DNA of 64,000 nucleotides from Papilionanthe hookeriana x Papilionanthe teres (GCA_022702705.1 CM040428.1:101961022-102025021); one strand, 5' to 3'; shown: positions 1 through 13,849, counted from the stretch's first letter. The notes: generated by a model from the letters alone, not told the origin. Program-made: numbers and translations.

Positions 1-1399
1 AACTAAATTAAAAGTCATTGCAAGATAAAATTCACCGCCACAACATTCCAAAATATAAAACAACTCAAAATTTAATCACAAACAGAACAACAAAACTACA
101 ATTACAACTAAATTAAAATGTCTCGTTGAATGATCGGGAATACCTCGGATGATGTAACCCACGTGTTGCTAACGGGATTTCCCATGGTCTAAATGAAAGT
201 GTGGAACTCATTCAGTTGAGTTTAGCAAATTAATCTGGATTAAGTGAATTCGATGAAAATAACGGTGTCGGGATGACGCGAACCGTGGGATCTTAATCGG
301 TTCGTTTAAATAACTTTAAGATTTGTTTTAATTAAAATATTAAAAACACTTGGATTTTAAGATTTTCTCTAAACCAAAACACTTCTCTCATCTCCTGATT
401 TATGACTTCTAAAACTAAACCTATGCAACAACAAGGAGCTCGGAGCATGGTGGGTAGCTCGGCCATCGTCATCAGCAAAACTCGGATCTACTTCTGCAAA
501 AATTTCTTAGAATTAAATAACCAAGCCATAGGACTTCGAGGTAGTTTGCCTAGTGCAACATAAATCCTCAACTCTTCGTTAGGCATTTGCATAATCATGT
601 TATGCAAGTTAAGCCCTAACCGGTCTTAGGACACCGAGGTAGTCGTTCGGTACGACATAAACCCTCACATCTTCGAGGCTATTTTTATGATCATGTCATA
701 TAAATATAACTCCTAAGTAACTAAAATTGGCAGGATTGAAACATTAAATAAATTCCCAAATTAAAGCTAAACAATAGGATAGTTTGGGAAGTTGCCAAGG
801 TTCTTCTTGGATCTTCAGCTTCTCCTACTTTTCTTCCTTTGGACTCCTGAAATTAACTGTTCCAAATTTGATCCATTCCCTACTGAAATTCCAAAATTCA
901 ATCCTTTGAGAACCTTAAACTTTGAAATTCTTGAGAGCAAAACTACTGATCATTATCGAGAGTTTTCTTAAATGATTCCTGTCATTTAAGATGTAATTAA
1001 CTATAGGGGCTTGCCCTTATGGGAACTTTAAGAACCTGAGTAATATAAACCCCGCTTAATTTCTTTATATTAAACAGGGGAACTTGTCGGCTTATAAAAT
1101 TGGTTCGCAGACCAAACAGATGTCACAAATCTTTTAATTTATTTAATTGAGCCTCATCATCAAGCAGTGTGTCTATTCCTCGGGATAAATACACGGTTTG
1201 TGGTGCGGTGCTCATTTATATAAATTATTCGGGATGTGAGATCGGTTTGATTTCATATCTTAAAATTATTTTCAAAATAAAATGCTACTTTCTAAAAAAT
1301 ATATATTTAAATTAAATTTAAAATCTAAAAATTCACCGACAATTTCTGTAGGCGACCCCTTTTCAAAAATACAACATTCAACCTAAAAATATACCGACA
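1..1399 (+). mobile_element. LTR of a plus-oriented Tat/Ogre-like element (E2L), cut by the window edge
   Basis: This stretch is the reverse complement of 6172 to about 7590, the 3' LTR side of element E1, and is nearly the same as 34461-35320. It ends in CCGACA at 1394-1399, the complement of the TGTCGG that starts both E1 LTR copies in plus-strand coordinates, so this is an LTR 3' end. A candidate LTR 5' end is TGTCTC near 119, because LTRs begin with TG. That would give an LTR of about 1.28 kb, with 1-118 as 3' UTR. What follows is flank and not a primer-binding site, so this is most likely a 3' LTR or a solo LTR. A G-box-like CACGTG lies near 161. The family is certain from copy comparison; the 5' boundary is inferred. 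Confidence 0.8.
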
Positions 1400-3410
1400 C
1401 TTCGGTATTGTTTTTTCTTCCTTTTTCATTGAAAAACCATGAATGGGGAACAACTTAGAAGCCTCTTTCTTCTGTCATCTCTTGCCTTAATTCTTTGAAC
1501 CAAGCTTCCTTGTAGGGAATAGTTTGTTCAAACTAGTTTCTTTGAACAAAATATTAATTCAAATTATCTTTAAACTAGTTTGTTCAATCATAATTGGATC
1601 ATTCAAATTTTCATTGATCATTATTTGATATGGTTTAATATTTTTTTCAAAACTTGTTTAATTATTATTTGAATATATATTGATTTTGAGTTAATTATTG
1701 TTTAATCCTTATTTAATCACCATTTAATGATTTTTTAACCATAGTTAAAAATAATTTCAACTTTTTTTATTCATGGTTTAAGATGCTTTGATGATAGTTC
1801 AATCTTTATTCAATTGTGGTTCGAAGGAACTTCAAAAATTGTTTGATCATAAATAAAATAAATAAAAAATGCTTGTTCATGCTTTAAATATGACTTGAAA
1901 ATGGTTGACTCGTATTTCTTTTTGACTTGATGTCTTTTTGGAATTGATTAATTTGATTTGCTTTGTTATGTATCAACAATTCAAAATGTTTAAATCATAT
2001 TAGTTAAGGTATTATAACATTCATATTATATGTCACAACCCACACCAAACTCTCCTACCAATTAACCTAGGACATAATAAAATCGGTTGGGATTTAGCTA
2101 ACTAAATATACCTCCAACACCCATTCTCGCATAAACTCACCAAACTAGGCGGCAGATACACTCAATCATCCAAGTTTACCCAGAATGATACATTATAAAA
2201 TTTTCCAATATTTTCAAAATTCAATATGCTCAAATATTTCAACTAAAATGGAAGCAATCCAAAATATATCAAGAACAATAAATTTATATAACATAAAAAA
2301 GAAAATATACAATTTATTTGTAAACTAATCTAAAATGTTAATTATCTTACAATAAATGTATACTAAAATATGATCATACAATGAGTTGGATTCTACTCAA
2401 CCCATCCTTTTATGTAAAAAAAATATATTCATTTAATGAGTTATAAGACTCAACAAGACAAAGAAATCTAATATAAAGTTTAACATAAAGGAAAAGTAAA
2501 CAACATGCATTTTAATCATGAATATATAAAATCATAGAAGTGAGCACTTGTGATCCGTGCATTTATGTAATTTTTAATGCATAAAAGTTTAAAGAAAATA
2601 TTTGTATCATAAATTAACATGACGATTGCATAATAACTTAAATACATTCACTCTTTTTTAGTTATCATTTCTTGTAGTATTGTATTTCATTTTAGTTTTA
2701 GAATGTGACATGTACAATAATCTAAGTTATTGACCATCATAACTCAGCTTCGAGGGCTATATTATCAAGTTCATAGAGCCTAGGTGAAGCCCAATACTAT
2801 CACTATGAACTACTTTGAGGGTCCTCTTGCTGTTATTGGAGAATCTTTTGTTCCATTGAAGACCTTTTGCTGCACCTACGTAGAGAAAAAGAGCTTTATT
2901 TATCAGCTTTGTCCATAATATGGAAATTCTTAAGCTCCATATATTTTTATAATTAATTATTTCAAAAAACATGTGACTTGTTAAATATGCTAAAGAACTC
3001 TATACATAAATGAATAATTTATAAATATTTTATGTTTCCTCTTAACAACATTAGCAACTAACAAAATATTTATATAATCAAAACACACTTGTGAGCTCGT
3101 TTCTCTTATGCAATTCTTCACTCATGAATATTAGATTGTAAATATAAATTCTATAATATAAAGATCTACTTCAACAATTTAAACAACACTCGCTCAGAAG
3201 ATAATTATCTCTTACTAGAATAGATGGCTTAGTCGACAATAGTTGGCTGTTGACATGAGTCCATTTTATGTGATTTTACTCACAATTTTCCTTTCTTTTT
3301 TACTTAATATTTCACCTTATTTATCATTGATTTGCACTTGTGAAAGTTTTTATTGGTAATATGTAGGATATTGGTGATCGACCATGCATTTCGGGGTGAG
3401 AAAAATCAAG
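1400..3410. repeat. Flank of LTR E2L, copy 1 of a long direct duplication
   Basis: This block matches 35321-37325 almost base for base, about 97-98% by eye with a few small indels. Together with the adjacent LTR (from about 555) it forms a near-identical direct repeat about 33.9 kb from its partner. It is AT-rich, has no convincing coding potential and contains short ORFs only. It may be the upstream part of the Athila-like LTR that follows, into which E2 inserted. At about 3410 the near-identity stops abruptly. Confidence 0.75.
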
Positions 3411-4766
3411 ATTTGAGCTACCAAAACTGCAGTGACCACGCCTCATATAGGCATGACCATGCCATGGTATCGAAGGCAGCAGTGACCATAGCTAGATTAG
3501 ATGTGACCATGCCACATTAACTGTTGGATGGCGTGACCACGGTAGGATCTAGCATGACCATACCGCTCGAATAGAAAGTAGGCGTGACCACGCTGAGTTT
3601 GGGCATGACTACGCCTACGAGGAGGGAAATATTTTTGGAAAGAGTTTTCTTGCTAAATTCAAGACTTCGGTTATAAAAGAGATTTTAGGGATACTTGGAG
3701 GAATTATAGATCATTGGAGATGGCTGAAAATAAGAAATTTAAGGGTTTGAATGTACACCCTAGATTTCTCTTCTTCTTCCTTGAAGGAGAGAACATCTAG
3801 GGTAGTTTTTATTTATTTTTTCTCTTCTCTTTTCATATTTATTTCCTTCTAGGATTAGGAAAGATTGAGAAGTGAAGTTTAGTTCATTATATGAGAGGAG
3901 ATTGGTGAGAGCTTATATTGATCAAAGAGGAGCGTGGTGTATTGTTGATGACTAAGTGGCTCTGGGTGAGTGTTTTGGACCTCTTGTACTGCAACCTTTA
4001 TTTTTATGCTTGTAATACAAGTGTTTATTGTTTCATTTCTGATGCATTGTGATTGAATTTATTTCATACTCTGGTCATGTATTCTATGTGTTTTCTTATG
4101 ACTTTCATTTGATGGATTTTTTGTTTTCCTCCATGCCTTTTTGATGCATTAATTTCTGATGTTAATACGTTAACCTTACCATCGTAATTTAATTTTTATT
4201 GGATGTGATAAGCATGTTAATAATATTTCATGATCTATGAATTCGACTCATCACGTAGAGGAACGAATGGGTTAACCACAAAATTCTTGTACAATAGAAA
4301 TTTTCTGTTAAGATTTTGCAACCAAGATAGGGGATCTGAAGAATTCTGTGAAATACCATAGGGTTAAGAGAACTTTTCTTTATTGATTTTGGATTCTTCT
4401 TTTGACCGAGACATAGGCTTAAGAAGAAAACTTATATCACTATTTGTCAACAATATCGTGCGTTCCGTAGGAAAACTTTAAGAAACTATTTAATCGATAT
4501 CTCAGGAGTATGAATCTTGCATAACTGAAAAACTCTACACTTTTTGCTATTATTTTTATTTATTACATGTTTAGGATTATTAGATTCATTTCTCACATTT
4601 GATTATTGCGAATTGGACTTAGTGGTTCAGTAAATTAGAACTTTGCTAATTAGAAATATTTTGGCACTATCATCGTGTGATGGATACGTGGACTCTTAGA
4701 CCGCATATTACTTGATACATATACTTACATGATTGACTGACTTACTTCAAGGTAAGTTTTCAACCA
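3250..4766 (+). mobile_element. Degenerate Athila-like 5' LTR, copy 1
   Basis: The right end is set by CA at 4765-4766, followed after a short spacer by a decayed tRNA-Asp-type primer-binding site, the arrangement seen in Athila elements. The part from 3430 to 3610 repeats a GTGACCACG-like word many times, which I associate with Athila-type LTRs. The stretch 3960-4766 matches 37330-38136 at only about 80% by eye. The left boundary is a guess, because I saw no clean TG end or target duplication. It could instead belong to another gypsy family of the same branch. Confidence 0.5.
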
Positions 4767-4775
4767 TTAAGTTTT

Positions 4776-4789
4776 TGACACCGTTGTCG
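4776..4789 (+). promoter_or_regulatory. Decayed primer-binding site, tRNA-Asp type
   Basis: The word TGACACCGTTGTCG differs from the Athila-type primer-binding site TGGCGCCGTTGCCG at three positions. All three are G-to-A or C-to-T changes, as expected from deamination of methylated cytosines. It lies 9 bases after the LTR-ending CA. Confidence 0.5.
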
Positions 4790-6171
4790 TAGATAGTCAT
4801 CAAAATTTTCTAACCTTAAGACAATTTTAGTTGTAATACTCATAATCTAAGTTTGAAAATTTTGTTATTGTATCTTTATTTTATTTTTATTTCATTTTTT
4901 TGTTATTTATTTTTTTTTCTAATATTTTTAACAATTCAGAATGACAAGTCATCAGGAAAATTAGTTTTCACTTTTTTAAGAGTATGTCAACCTTTGTTTG
5001 CTAGCTATCACATGAATTCTGAATACCCCGCCATAAGAACTTGGTTTGATGACCTACATTCCAACATCTACAACCCAAGTTGCCCAACTTACCAATACTT
5101 TAATTGAACTAGTAATGACCCAATGTAGGAAGCTAGTATGCGGTGGTGGCCCTAAACCAATCCAGTAGAATATTGTACTAACTAGGATAGTGCTAACCTG
5201 AAGGAAATAAGAATTTGAATGAATTGGTAAAAAATATGTTGAATGAATTACAAGGAAAAACTGAAATATTAAGAAACTCAGAAAATAAAATGAAGCGGTT
5301 AGTTAGCCTAGAATCCCAAGGGATGTCAGGGGTAGTGGAGAGCCATAAATTTTAATCCGAAAAGTTGGTCCCTGAAGAGTAGACTGAGTTAGATGATTTT
5401 GGATGGAGAATGATTGAGAAAGTATTTGCTTTTTTTTTTCAAGAAACCCCTTGCATTATAAGGGACATAGTTGAGCTTATAAATCACCCATAGTAGTTCC
5501 TAAAATAAAAAAAGTTGGAAGAAAGCCCTAGACATGAGAGTAACCCAGAAAAGTAAAATTTTGAACTTGAAAAATCTAAGGAGAACTCAAACCAAAATTT
5601 AGAGACCCTGGTTTAGCTTTTAGGGACCCACTTCTTATAAATTGTGAAAAAAATAATGACATGCAAATAAGGGAAATAATTAGGAGAGTTTTGGATTTAG
5701 AAAGAACCCATAGGAATTATAATCTGAATAAATCCCTCATGGTGAAAATTATCGAATTAAGAGGGAAAAGTTGAAAGAAAAACTAAAATTTAAGTATTTA
5801 GTAAGAACACTTGGACAACCAAAACATTGGGTGATTGATCGAGTACCGATAAATTGGAATTTTGATCCCGGACGAAGCCTTTTGGGTCAGGGTGAGGACA
5901 TTAAACCAAGCTCTTATTTGAGAGAACCCAAGTATTATTTATTGTGTTAAACATGTTTTGATTTTGTATTTGTTTTGAAATTTACTTTGAAGTTTTTAAA
6001 TTTTTATTTGGATTTTTTTTGAGTATTTATGAATTTATTACTTATGCAAGAGTTACATGAAGTTCGTGGATTCTCTCTTGAGTGATTTTTTTACATATGT
6101 TGATACCCATGTTGTGCACCTCATGATATTTAATTTCTTGGGATCAATTTATATTTTTATATGCTATGCTA
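4790..6171 (+). other. Decayed internal region of the Athila-like element
   Basis: This AT-rich stretch follows the primer-binding-site relic up to the E1 insertion point. Short plus-strand reading frames occur (for example 4853-5107, hydrophobic at its start, and discontinuous frames at 5210-5960). None contains a motif I can name, and stops and frameshifts are frequent. By position it would be leader and gag of the Athila-like element. E1 begins at 6172; the five bases before it are TGCTA. No matching target duplication can be checked, because the far end of E1 is truncated. Confidence 0.35.
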
Positions 6172-7473
6172 TGTCGGCATTTTTTTTAAGTTGAGTGTTG
6201 TATTTTGAAAAGGGGTCGCCTACAGAAATTGTCGGTGAATTTTAGATTTTAAGTTTAATTTAAATATATATATAATTTAGAAAGTAGCGTTTGATTTTGA
6301 AAATAATTTTAAGTTTGAAAATTTTAAGATATGAAATCAAACCGACCTCACATCCCAAATAGTTTATATAAACGAGCACCACACCACAAACCGTGTATCT
6401 ATCCCGAAGAATAGACACACTGCTTCATGATGGGGCTCAGTTAAATAAACTATAAGATTTGTGACATCCGTTTGATCTGTGAACCAATTTTTATGAGCCG
6501 ACAAGTTCCCCTGCTTAATATGAAGGAATTAAGCAGGGTTTATATTACATGGGTTCTTAAAGTTCCCTATAAGGGTAAGCCCCTATAGTTAATTACATCT
6601 TAAATGACGGGAATCATTTAAGAAAACTCTCGATAATGATCAGTGGTTTTTCTCTCAAGAATTTCAAAGTTTAAGGTTTCAAACAGTTGAATTTTGGAAT
6701 TTCGAAAAGGAATAGCTCAAATTTGGAACAGTTTATTTTAAGAGTCCAATGGAAGAGAAGTAGAGGATGTCACGAACCCGAAGTGAACTTCGGTGACTTC
6801 CCAACTATCCTATGGTTTGGCTTCAATTTGAGAAGATGTTATTTAATGTTTCATCCTGCCAATTTTAAATAATTAAGACTTATATTTGTATGATATAATC
6901 ACATAAATAGCCTCGAAGATGTGAGGGTTTATGTCGTACCAAACGACTACCTCGGAATCCTAAGACCGGTTAGGGCTTAATTTACATAACATGATTATGC
7001 AAATGCCTAACAAAGAGTTGAGGATTTATGTTGCACTAGGCAAACTACCTCGAAGTCCTATGGCTTGGTTGTTTAATCTAAGAATGATTTTGCTGAAGTA
7101 GACACATGTTTTGTTGATGACGATGGTCGTACTGCCCACTATGCTCCAAGCTTCTTGTTGTTGTAGAGGTTTAGTTTTAGAAGGTAAAAATCAGGGGATG
7201 AGAAAAGTGTCTTGGTTTAGAGAAATCTTAAAGTCCAAATGTCTTTAGTGTTTTAATTAAAACAAATCTTAAAGATGATTAAACAGAACCGATTAAGATC
7301 TCATGGTTCCGTCATCCCCGCACCGTTATTTTCATCGAATTCACTTAGTCCAGATGAATTTGCTAAACTCAACTGAATGAGTTCCACACTTTCATTTAGA
7401 CCTTGGGAAATCCCGTTAGCAACACGTGGGTTACAGTTTTTATCCGAGGTATTCCCGATCATTCAACGAGACG
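6172..7473 (-). mobile_element. 3' LTR of E1
   Basis: It starts with TGTCGG (complement of the LTR 3' end CCGACA) and matches 25982-27170 in direct orientation and 1-1399 and 34461-35320 in inverted orientation. The outer boundary is not certain. The homologue of TGTCTC at 119 reads CGTCTC here (GAGACG at 7468-7473 on the plus strand), so this end may have mutated. Matching short ORFs in the LTR copies (6687-6872 and 26499-26684 on plus, 34626-34844 on minus) shift frame between copies and are not genes. Confidence 0.75.
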
Positions 7474-10309
7474 TTTTAATTTAGTTAAAGTTTTGGTTTT
7501 GTTGTTCTGTTTGTGTTTTAATTTTGAGTTGTTTTATATTTTAGATGTTGTGATGGTGAATTTTATCTTGTGTGACTTTTAATTTTAGTTTTGGTTTCAG
7601 TTTTGTGGCTATCCTAAAGGTTTCATTTTTCATGAAACAATCTTGTTTATCATGCAAGAAAAGTAAAGCGCAGTGCAGGTAAATAAGTTGCAATAAAGTA
7701 AATTGCAATAAAGTAAAAGCATACCTGGAGGGTCTTCTCGTCATTCCAAACTGCACTTAAAACAAATGTTAGAACATTTAAATATTTGCAACAAGTACCT
7801 AGGTAAAGCTAAGGGAAAGGTTTTGGTTGTCTACCAAGATCCTAATCCTACTGCTAGTCAGTTCCTATGACGTCTAGGTTCTTTATATTTTGTGGATGAT
7901 TTTCTTCACCAAAGAACAATTAAGTTCAATTATTCTTCTTAAAACACCTCATTGTATTGAGGAAGTGCTTAGAACGGGTTCTAAACATCTTTTCAATACT
8001 TCTGAGATTATTTCGAGTCTAAATGAATTTTTATTGTAGAGATGAATCAATCATCCAGTAATTTTTAGTTAAGTTTTAACTCTTGCACAGTGAACTTAGG
8101 ACATTTGATTATCCCATGAATGAAGTGACACCTTACTTGATGCTCCATTTAAGAGTTATAATGATAAAAGTCTTTAGAGGCAAATCAATTTATTAAGAAT
8201 TTCAACGATCTAAATTAGAATTAATGTTTTAAGGTGATTTAATTTAGTTATAAAATTTTAATAAATTTAAGTTTGGAATAGTGTTCAAGTTGTTTTATTC
8301 TTAAGTGTTTTAAACTATTTGAATTGAAAGAGGAGTTTAAATTATTTAATTTAGACTTTAATGATTTAATTTTAATTTAATTGCATTATTCTAGATTAAC
8401 TTTTAATTGGTTTGATTTTTTTAATTAAAAATTCGTTTTTGAAATTGATTTTGATGTTTCAAGTTTGTTTTAAATTTGCTTTCAAGTGATTTTTGAAATT
8501 AATTTTTTTTATGTTTTAAATTTATTTCAATTTAATTATCAAGTTATTTAATGTTTTAAGTTTTAATTTAATTAAGGGTTACCTTTTCTTTATTATTAAT
8601 TTATTAATTTCAATTATCATCTTAAGTTTAATTAAGAGTTAAATATAATTAAAGTGATTCATTTGGGGATTTTAGTTTAAGTGATTATAGTCTCTCTAAA
8701 TTATATCCCCATTTTAATAATCCAAATTTTTTAATTATTCTTCCAAAATTCAAATTATTTAATTAATTAAGGTTTCATTTTTTTGGTTTATTAAAAGTGA
8801 TCAATGAGTTCCTACCCTTTTATTTTCCAAAGTTTCAATCATCTAAGAAAGCATTAAGATCAAATATTTTACCCCCAATTTTGATTAAACCTAAAGTTTT
8901 ATTTAGGAGTTAAAATTCTTAATTATTAATATGCCCTTTTAAGCTTAATTATTTCATAACTTATCAAATTGAGCTCAAATGAGCTTGAAATTTTTTATGT
9001 CACTTCACTCACATGTCAATTAAGACATTAGAGGAGAAAATGTGATTTTTCTATTTTTAATTTAATTTATATATTTATTTTAATATTAAATAGGGATTTT
9101 CAATGGAAATTCAACAACATGACCAAGGTAAGGTTTCTATCCTTAAAAAAATTATGGGATGTTCGTAATGACCAGAAGACCACTTGGACCAATTTTGGTG
9201 ATTTTTTGAATTATATTTATTTATTATAATTATTTTGAGTTTTGGAGTATTAATCAATTATAAAATAAAATTAAAGTTGAAAAATGGATTTTATATTTTT
9301 ATTAAATCTCTCTAACCTCAAGAATTCTCGAGAAACAAATTTTATAATTTTCTGATTTTTTTTTATTTATTAGAATTAATTTAGTGAATATGTTGAAAAA
9401 TCCATTTTTAATATTAAAAATTGTCTTAAGGTTTTAAAATTCAATATCTTTACTTTAAGGTTTAGGAAAAATATGGTTTGTTCCTAAGTGATTAGGAGGT
9501 GAAATATAACATTTTTATGATTTTTAATATTTTTGTGATTTTTATGATTTTTTAAATATTAAAATATTAAAAATATGATTAAAAATGAAAATTTTTAGAA
9601 AATTCCAATTTTAATTTTCATAGACTCCTCTGTTACCAGAGAAGTCCCAAAACTAATTTGGTGAATTTTTAAAATGTATTTTTGGAGTTATGAATTTTCA
9701 AAGTTTAATTTTACTCATGTGACCTAGTTAATCCACTTAGTAGGGTTAAACATTTCCAATTGATTTCAAATTTTTATGTGAGGTCCCTCTGATCCTAAAG
9801 ATCAGTGGAGAATTATTTTCAAGTTCTTTTTATGTGTGGTTAACCCTAATTAATTAAAGTTCAGTTTTGAGTAATTAGGCTAATTAGGTTATTTTTAATG
9901 AATTAACTCAAAACTTAATTATCCTAGGGTTCTCTAGTCCTAAGAAACTTCCCCAAATTTTCCTAGATTTTTCTAAGCAATATGCTAATTAATGGAATTA
10001 AAATACCAAAAATAGTGACATAAACTTGAAAAATACATAACTTGCCATAGAGATGGCCTCTGACCTTGAAAAATTCAGGGAATGTTCCCAAGATAAGAGG
10101 CTTCAAAAGTCCTATGGTCTCGTGCCATGGTGAATTGTCTATGCAAATGGAGAATTAAAATACTGAAATGAGTAAATAATTAATTAAAAATAAAATACTC
10201 ATCAAATTAACTCAATTCTTTTTCCACATTATTCTCCTCTGTTCACTGAGCAAGAGGGTATTTTTATTTTATTTTTGTGATTTCAGGCATTTAATTAAAT
10301 GATAAATTC

Positions 10310-10560
10310 CATATTTTCCTACTTATCCGACTCAGCGCCACGACAACCTTAGCATCTCTGAAGCTCCCTGCGGCGCACTCCCATTCGTCGCCACCATCCG
10401 ACTCAGCGCTACGCGGCCCGCGGTTCACGTACCGTTCCCTGGTCCGAAGCAATCTGAGCCGTCCATTCGATTTACGCTTGATCCAACGGCGGTTGGTAGT
10501 CGTCTCTGACTGGTGTGCACCCGTGACCGTCCACACTCAAACCCTAATATCTCCCTCGTT
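10310..10560 (+). promoter_or_regulatory. GC-rich promoter-like island, antisense to E1
   Basis: This is the only clearly GC-rich stretch of the E1 3' UTR. On the plus strand, antisense to the element, it holds plant-promoter-like words such as GATCCAACGGC and a telo-box AAACCCTAA at 10539-10547. A small ORF begins inside it (10478-10768). The homologous island in E2R (31770-32000, complement) keeps the telo-box (31771-31779) and the first 70 or so codons of the ORF, then differs. It may be a captured host promoter/5' UTR or an element-borne antisense promoter. Function is inferred only. Confidence 0.35.
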
Positions 10561-11849
10561 TCTCAATGGATTTTCGTGTTCTTATACTCTGTGGATTCAT
10601 CTTGAAAAGACGAACACATCCATACGGTTTACATGCTATGAAATTAACTTAAATGAAATGGAGAATCGCTGGAAGCTTGGGTTAAAGAGAAGTCTCCATA
10701 CCTTGGTTCAGGAGGTGAGGCCTCAACTGAATGTGCTCGGCACGTTCGTTGGAGCTGGAAGAGCTTAGGGATGAAGCCTCTGGCCCTGGTGAAAGATCAA
10801 AGTATGAAAGTGACCAGGCCCGATTTCAGACTTTGGAGGCTAGAGCAATTGGGTGGTCTGGAGAGGGGGCTTTCACTGGGGAACTCCTTATCTTGGTCCT
10901 GTACAGGTGTGGGTGAGTATAATTTGATTTTGGTGGAGGTTTGAGAGATATCCTGTTCTGTCCTGAGAATTGAGCTCCAAAATTGAGCTCAATCAATGGG
11001 ATTTAGAGCAGGAGAACAGTGGGGATGGATTGCTCTTGGCTAGGGGAAGCTCTATGAGGATTTTGGAGGGATTCTATGAAGGTTAATTTCAGCCAACCTT
11101 TTGGCCGAGAGGGGGTGGCTGGTTTAAATAGCCATGGCCAGGGCTTCCCAGGGGCAATTGATGGTTGGGATCAGCTGCCTAGGGGTGGAGATGGAGAGCT
11201 GTGGTGGCCAATTGGAGTGGGGCAGCTCAGCAAGTGAGAATTTGCAATTTGGCTCATTCCAAGCTCCTCGGCCATGGCATTTTCCGACGGCCTGGTGGCT
11301 GGCCGGCCAGAGTCAGGTCACCATCTGACTCAGGGGAGTCAGGGTTGGGGTTTGGTGCAGTCAATTGCCTTTGGACATGTGTAAAGGATTGAATTTAAGT
11401 GGCATAGGGAGAGGGGTGATTTTGGGTCCAAATGGGTCAACCTATGGATTTGGGTTAGGTTCACCCCCCATGACCTGATTTGGGTTGAAGGGGATCAGTT
11501 GGATCGGCCTCGCATGTGTGGTGAAGTCCCTATCGAGGATTATTTGGATTAAATTTAGGTTAAGGGGAATCATGTAATGGGTTAATGACTTTTAGGGAGT
11601 GCTTAAAGGATCTCCTCCTTTTGCCATTTAGGGAGTGATGACAAGTCTATGGCTCCTCATGGCTTACATATGGCTTGGGCATGGCTCCATGGCTTGGCTC
11701 ATGGCTTGGCATATTTACATGAAAGTGGGTTAGTAGGAATTTTGAAAACTTTGGATTCTTTTGATGGGATTTGTCATGATGCTACAAATGGGTTGATTTC
11801 ATGATGATTTAAGACTTTGGTCAAATAGTATTATCAAAGGAATGATGAA

Positions 11850-13020
11850 GAAAAGGTTTCATGTGGGCTTGGGAATGGATTTTTGGGCTTTTGGATTTGG
11901 TGAAAATGGGCTTTTAGAATGGTTTAAAAAAGTGGGCCTTTAGGTTTGAAAACAAATTGGTGGATGGAAATTTTGTGAAGGATTGGGCCAAACAAATGTT
12001 GGGTTTAGTTTAGGGATATGTCATGAGTGATTTGAAACAAATTTGAGGTGATTTGGAGTTGAATGATTTGGGACTTTTTTGGTAAAGGGGCTGAAGTTGG
12101 TCAAATTGGGCTAACTTGGGCTAAGGTTGGGCTAATGTTAGATTTGATGTAAAATTAATGTTGAGAAATGTTTATGGGAGTGTTACAAAGAGTTTTCAAC
12201 TTTGGTTGGGCTTTGATTTTGGGATTTGGGCCCATTTGGGTTCATGGTGGGTTTAGACCAAAATTGGGGATTTTTGGTTTGGGTGGAGTTTAGGTTCAAA
12301 TTTGGGGCAAATCAAGTTAGTGTTTTGTTTGTGGGGATGTTAGGGAAGTTTTAGAAAAGGTTTGGGGCTAGTTGGGGTTGAGTTGGGTAGTTTCGGTTAA
12401 GTTTAGGTTATGGGCCAAAATTAGGTTTTAAGCTTCAAATTGAAATTGGATCCAAATGTCAATCAAATTGGACTTGGATTTGGTCTAGATTTATATTGGG
12501 GATATTGAATTGAAGTTTAAGACTGAATTTGATCAAAATTAGGATCAATTGGGTTGATTTGGTTTGACATTGGGTCCATTTGGGTTAAAAATGGGTCAAA
12601 TTGGGGATTTTGGTAAAAGTGGGCTAAATTGACAAAATTGGCTTATGGTGTAGTTGAACAAAATGAAATTGAGAATATTTGGGATTTTCTGGAATTTATT
12701 GGGAATTTTTGGATTTTTTTTGGTTAAAAAGGGCATTTTGGGTATTTGGAGGGTATTGGGGGGTATTTTTGAAAATTTTGGTATATTTGGCTAAGGATGA
12801 TCAATTTGAATGGTGGGAAATGTTTAGGATTGGTTTTGAGGAATTTTGGATAATTTAGGTGATTTTGCAAATTTTGGGCCATTTCAAGGGCATTTGGTAG
12901 GTTTTGGTGGGTGTAGGGTCCGAGAGGTCAAAAATTGAAATTTTGGAAAAATAAAGATTGATCAAGTTTGAGTAGAATGGAATCACTTTGGTTGAGCCAT
13001 GAAGCCATATCAAGCCCATA
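11850..13020 (-). repeat. C/A-rich, G-poor low-complexity zone of the E1 3' UTR (element sense)
   Basis: On the plus strand this zone is a degenerate succession of TTTGGG, TTGGGTT and GGATTT words with very few C residues. In element sense it therefore reads as C/A-rich and G-poor. The homologous zone of E2R is 29600-30650. No coding potential is seen. Confidence 0.6.
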
Positions 13021-13849
13021 AGAGCCATGAGAGGACTCATTTGAGGCATTCAACTATGTTGTTCCTAACCCTCTTAGCGAGGGCACAGGGGTTAAGGTCC
13101 ATCCATATGAATTACCTACATGAGTCATGAAGTCAAGCTAGGAATGAATGGTTTTAGGATTTGGAATGTGTGTGAAAGTGTAATGTGTGTAGGTCAACCC
13201 TCACCAGACCAGTCCACCCAGGGTAGTCCTAAGGCCAAAGAGTCCTATAGGGAACTCATCCTTTAAACCTCCACATTTGATCTTAACCCTCCAGTGACTT
13301 AGGGGTTTACAATCAAACTTACGGGGTTTGCGGGGAGTTAAGAGGTGTTTGAATTTCTAAGTGGTGGGTTCCATTTCTAGTCCTCTAAGATAGTCGAAAG
13401 GGAAAGCCTAAGGCTAGATCCTAAGTACTAAGGAGAGAGAGAGAGAAAAGACCTCATCAAAAATGAGGTCAACAAATGGACCCCCAATAGGTGTGGTGTG
13501 CTAACCAAGCACACGCGCGTATATGGCGTTAACCGAAGAGATCAACAAAACCAACACGGACGTCTAAGTGACACACTTAGAACATAGTAGAAACAAATTT
13601 CCGCTGGGGAGTATCGAGTATATCTCCAAGGCGGAGATCCACGAACTCTCGGCTGAGCAAGAAAAGGAGGTGTATTCCAGATCATAAGATCTGGGGAAAT
13701 TTGATTTAGATTTCATTTCATTTTCTATTCCTAGTTTTTTATTGTGTGAGTTTAGATTTCAATTTGTTCTGAGTTTCAATTTCGATTGAGGTTTAATTTA
13801 AAATAAATTCAAGGACATCTGGATTTGGAATGAGAATTGGAACCTAGGT

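Noticed and set aside
6687..6872. Small ORF present in several LTR copies (also 26499-26684; 34626-34844 on minus)
   Set aside because: It lies in the LTR antisense to the element, and small indels that are not multiples of three shift its frame between copies.
10478..10768. Antisense ORF in the GC-rich island as a gene
   Set aside because: Only about 70 codons agree with the E2R copy, then the frames separate. No domain was recognised. Kept only as part of the promoter-like island.
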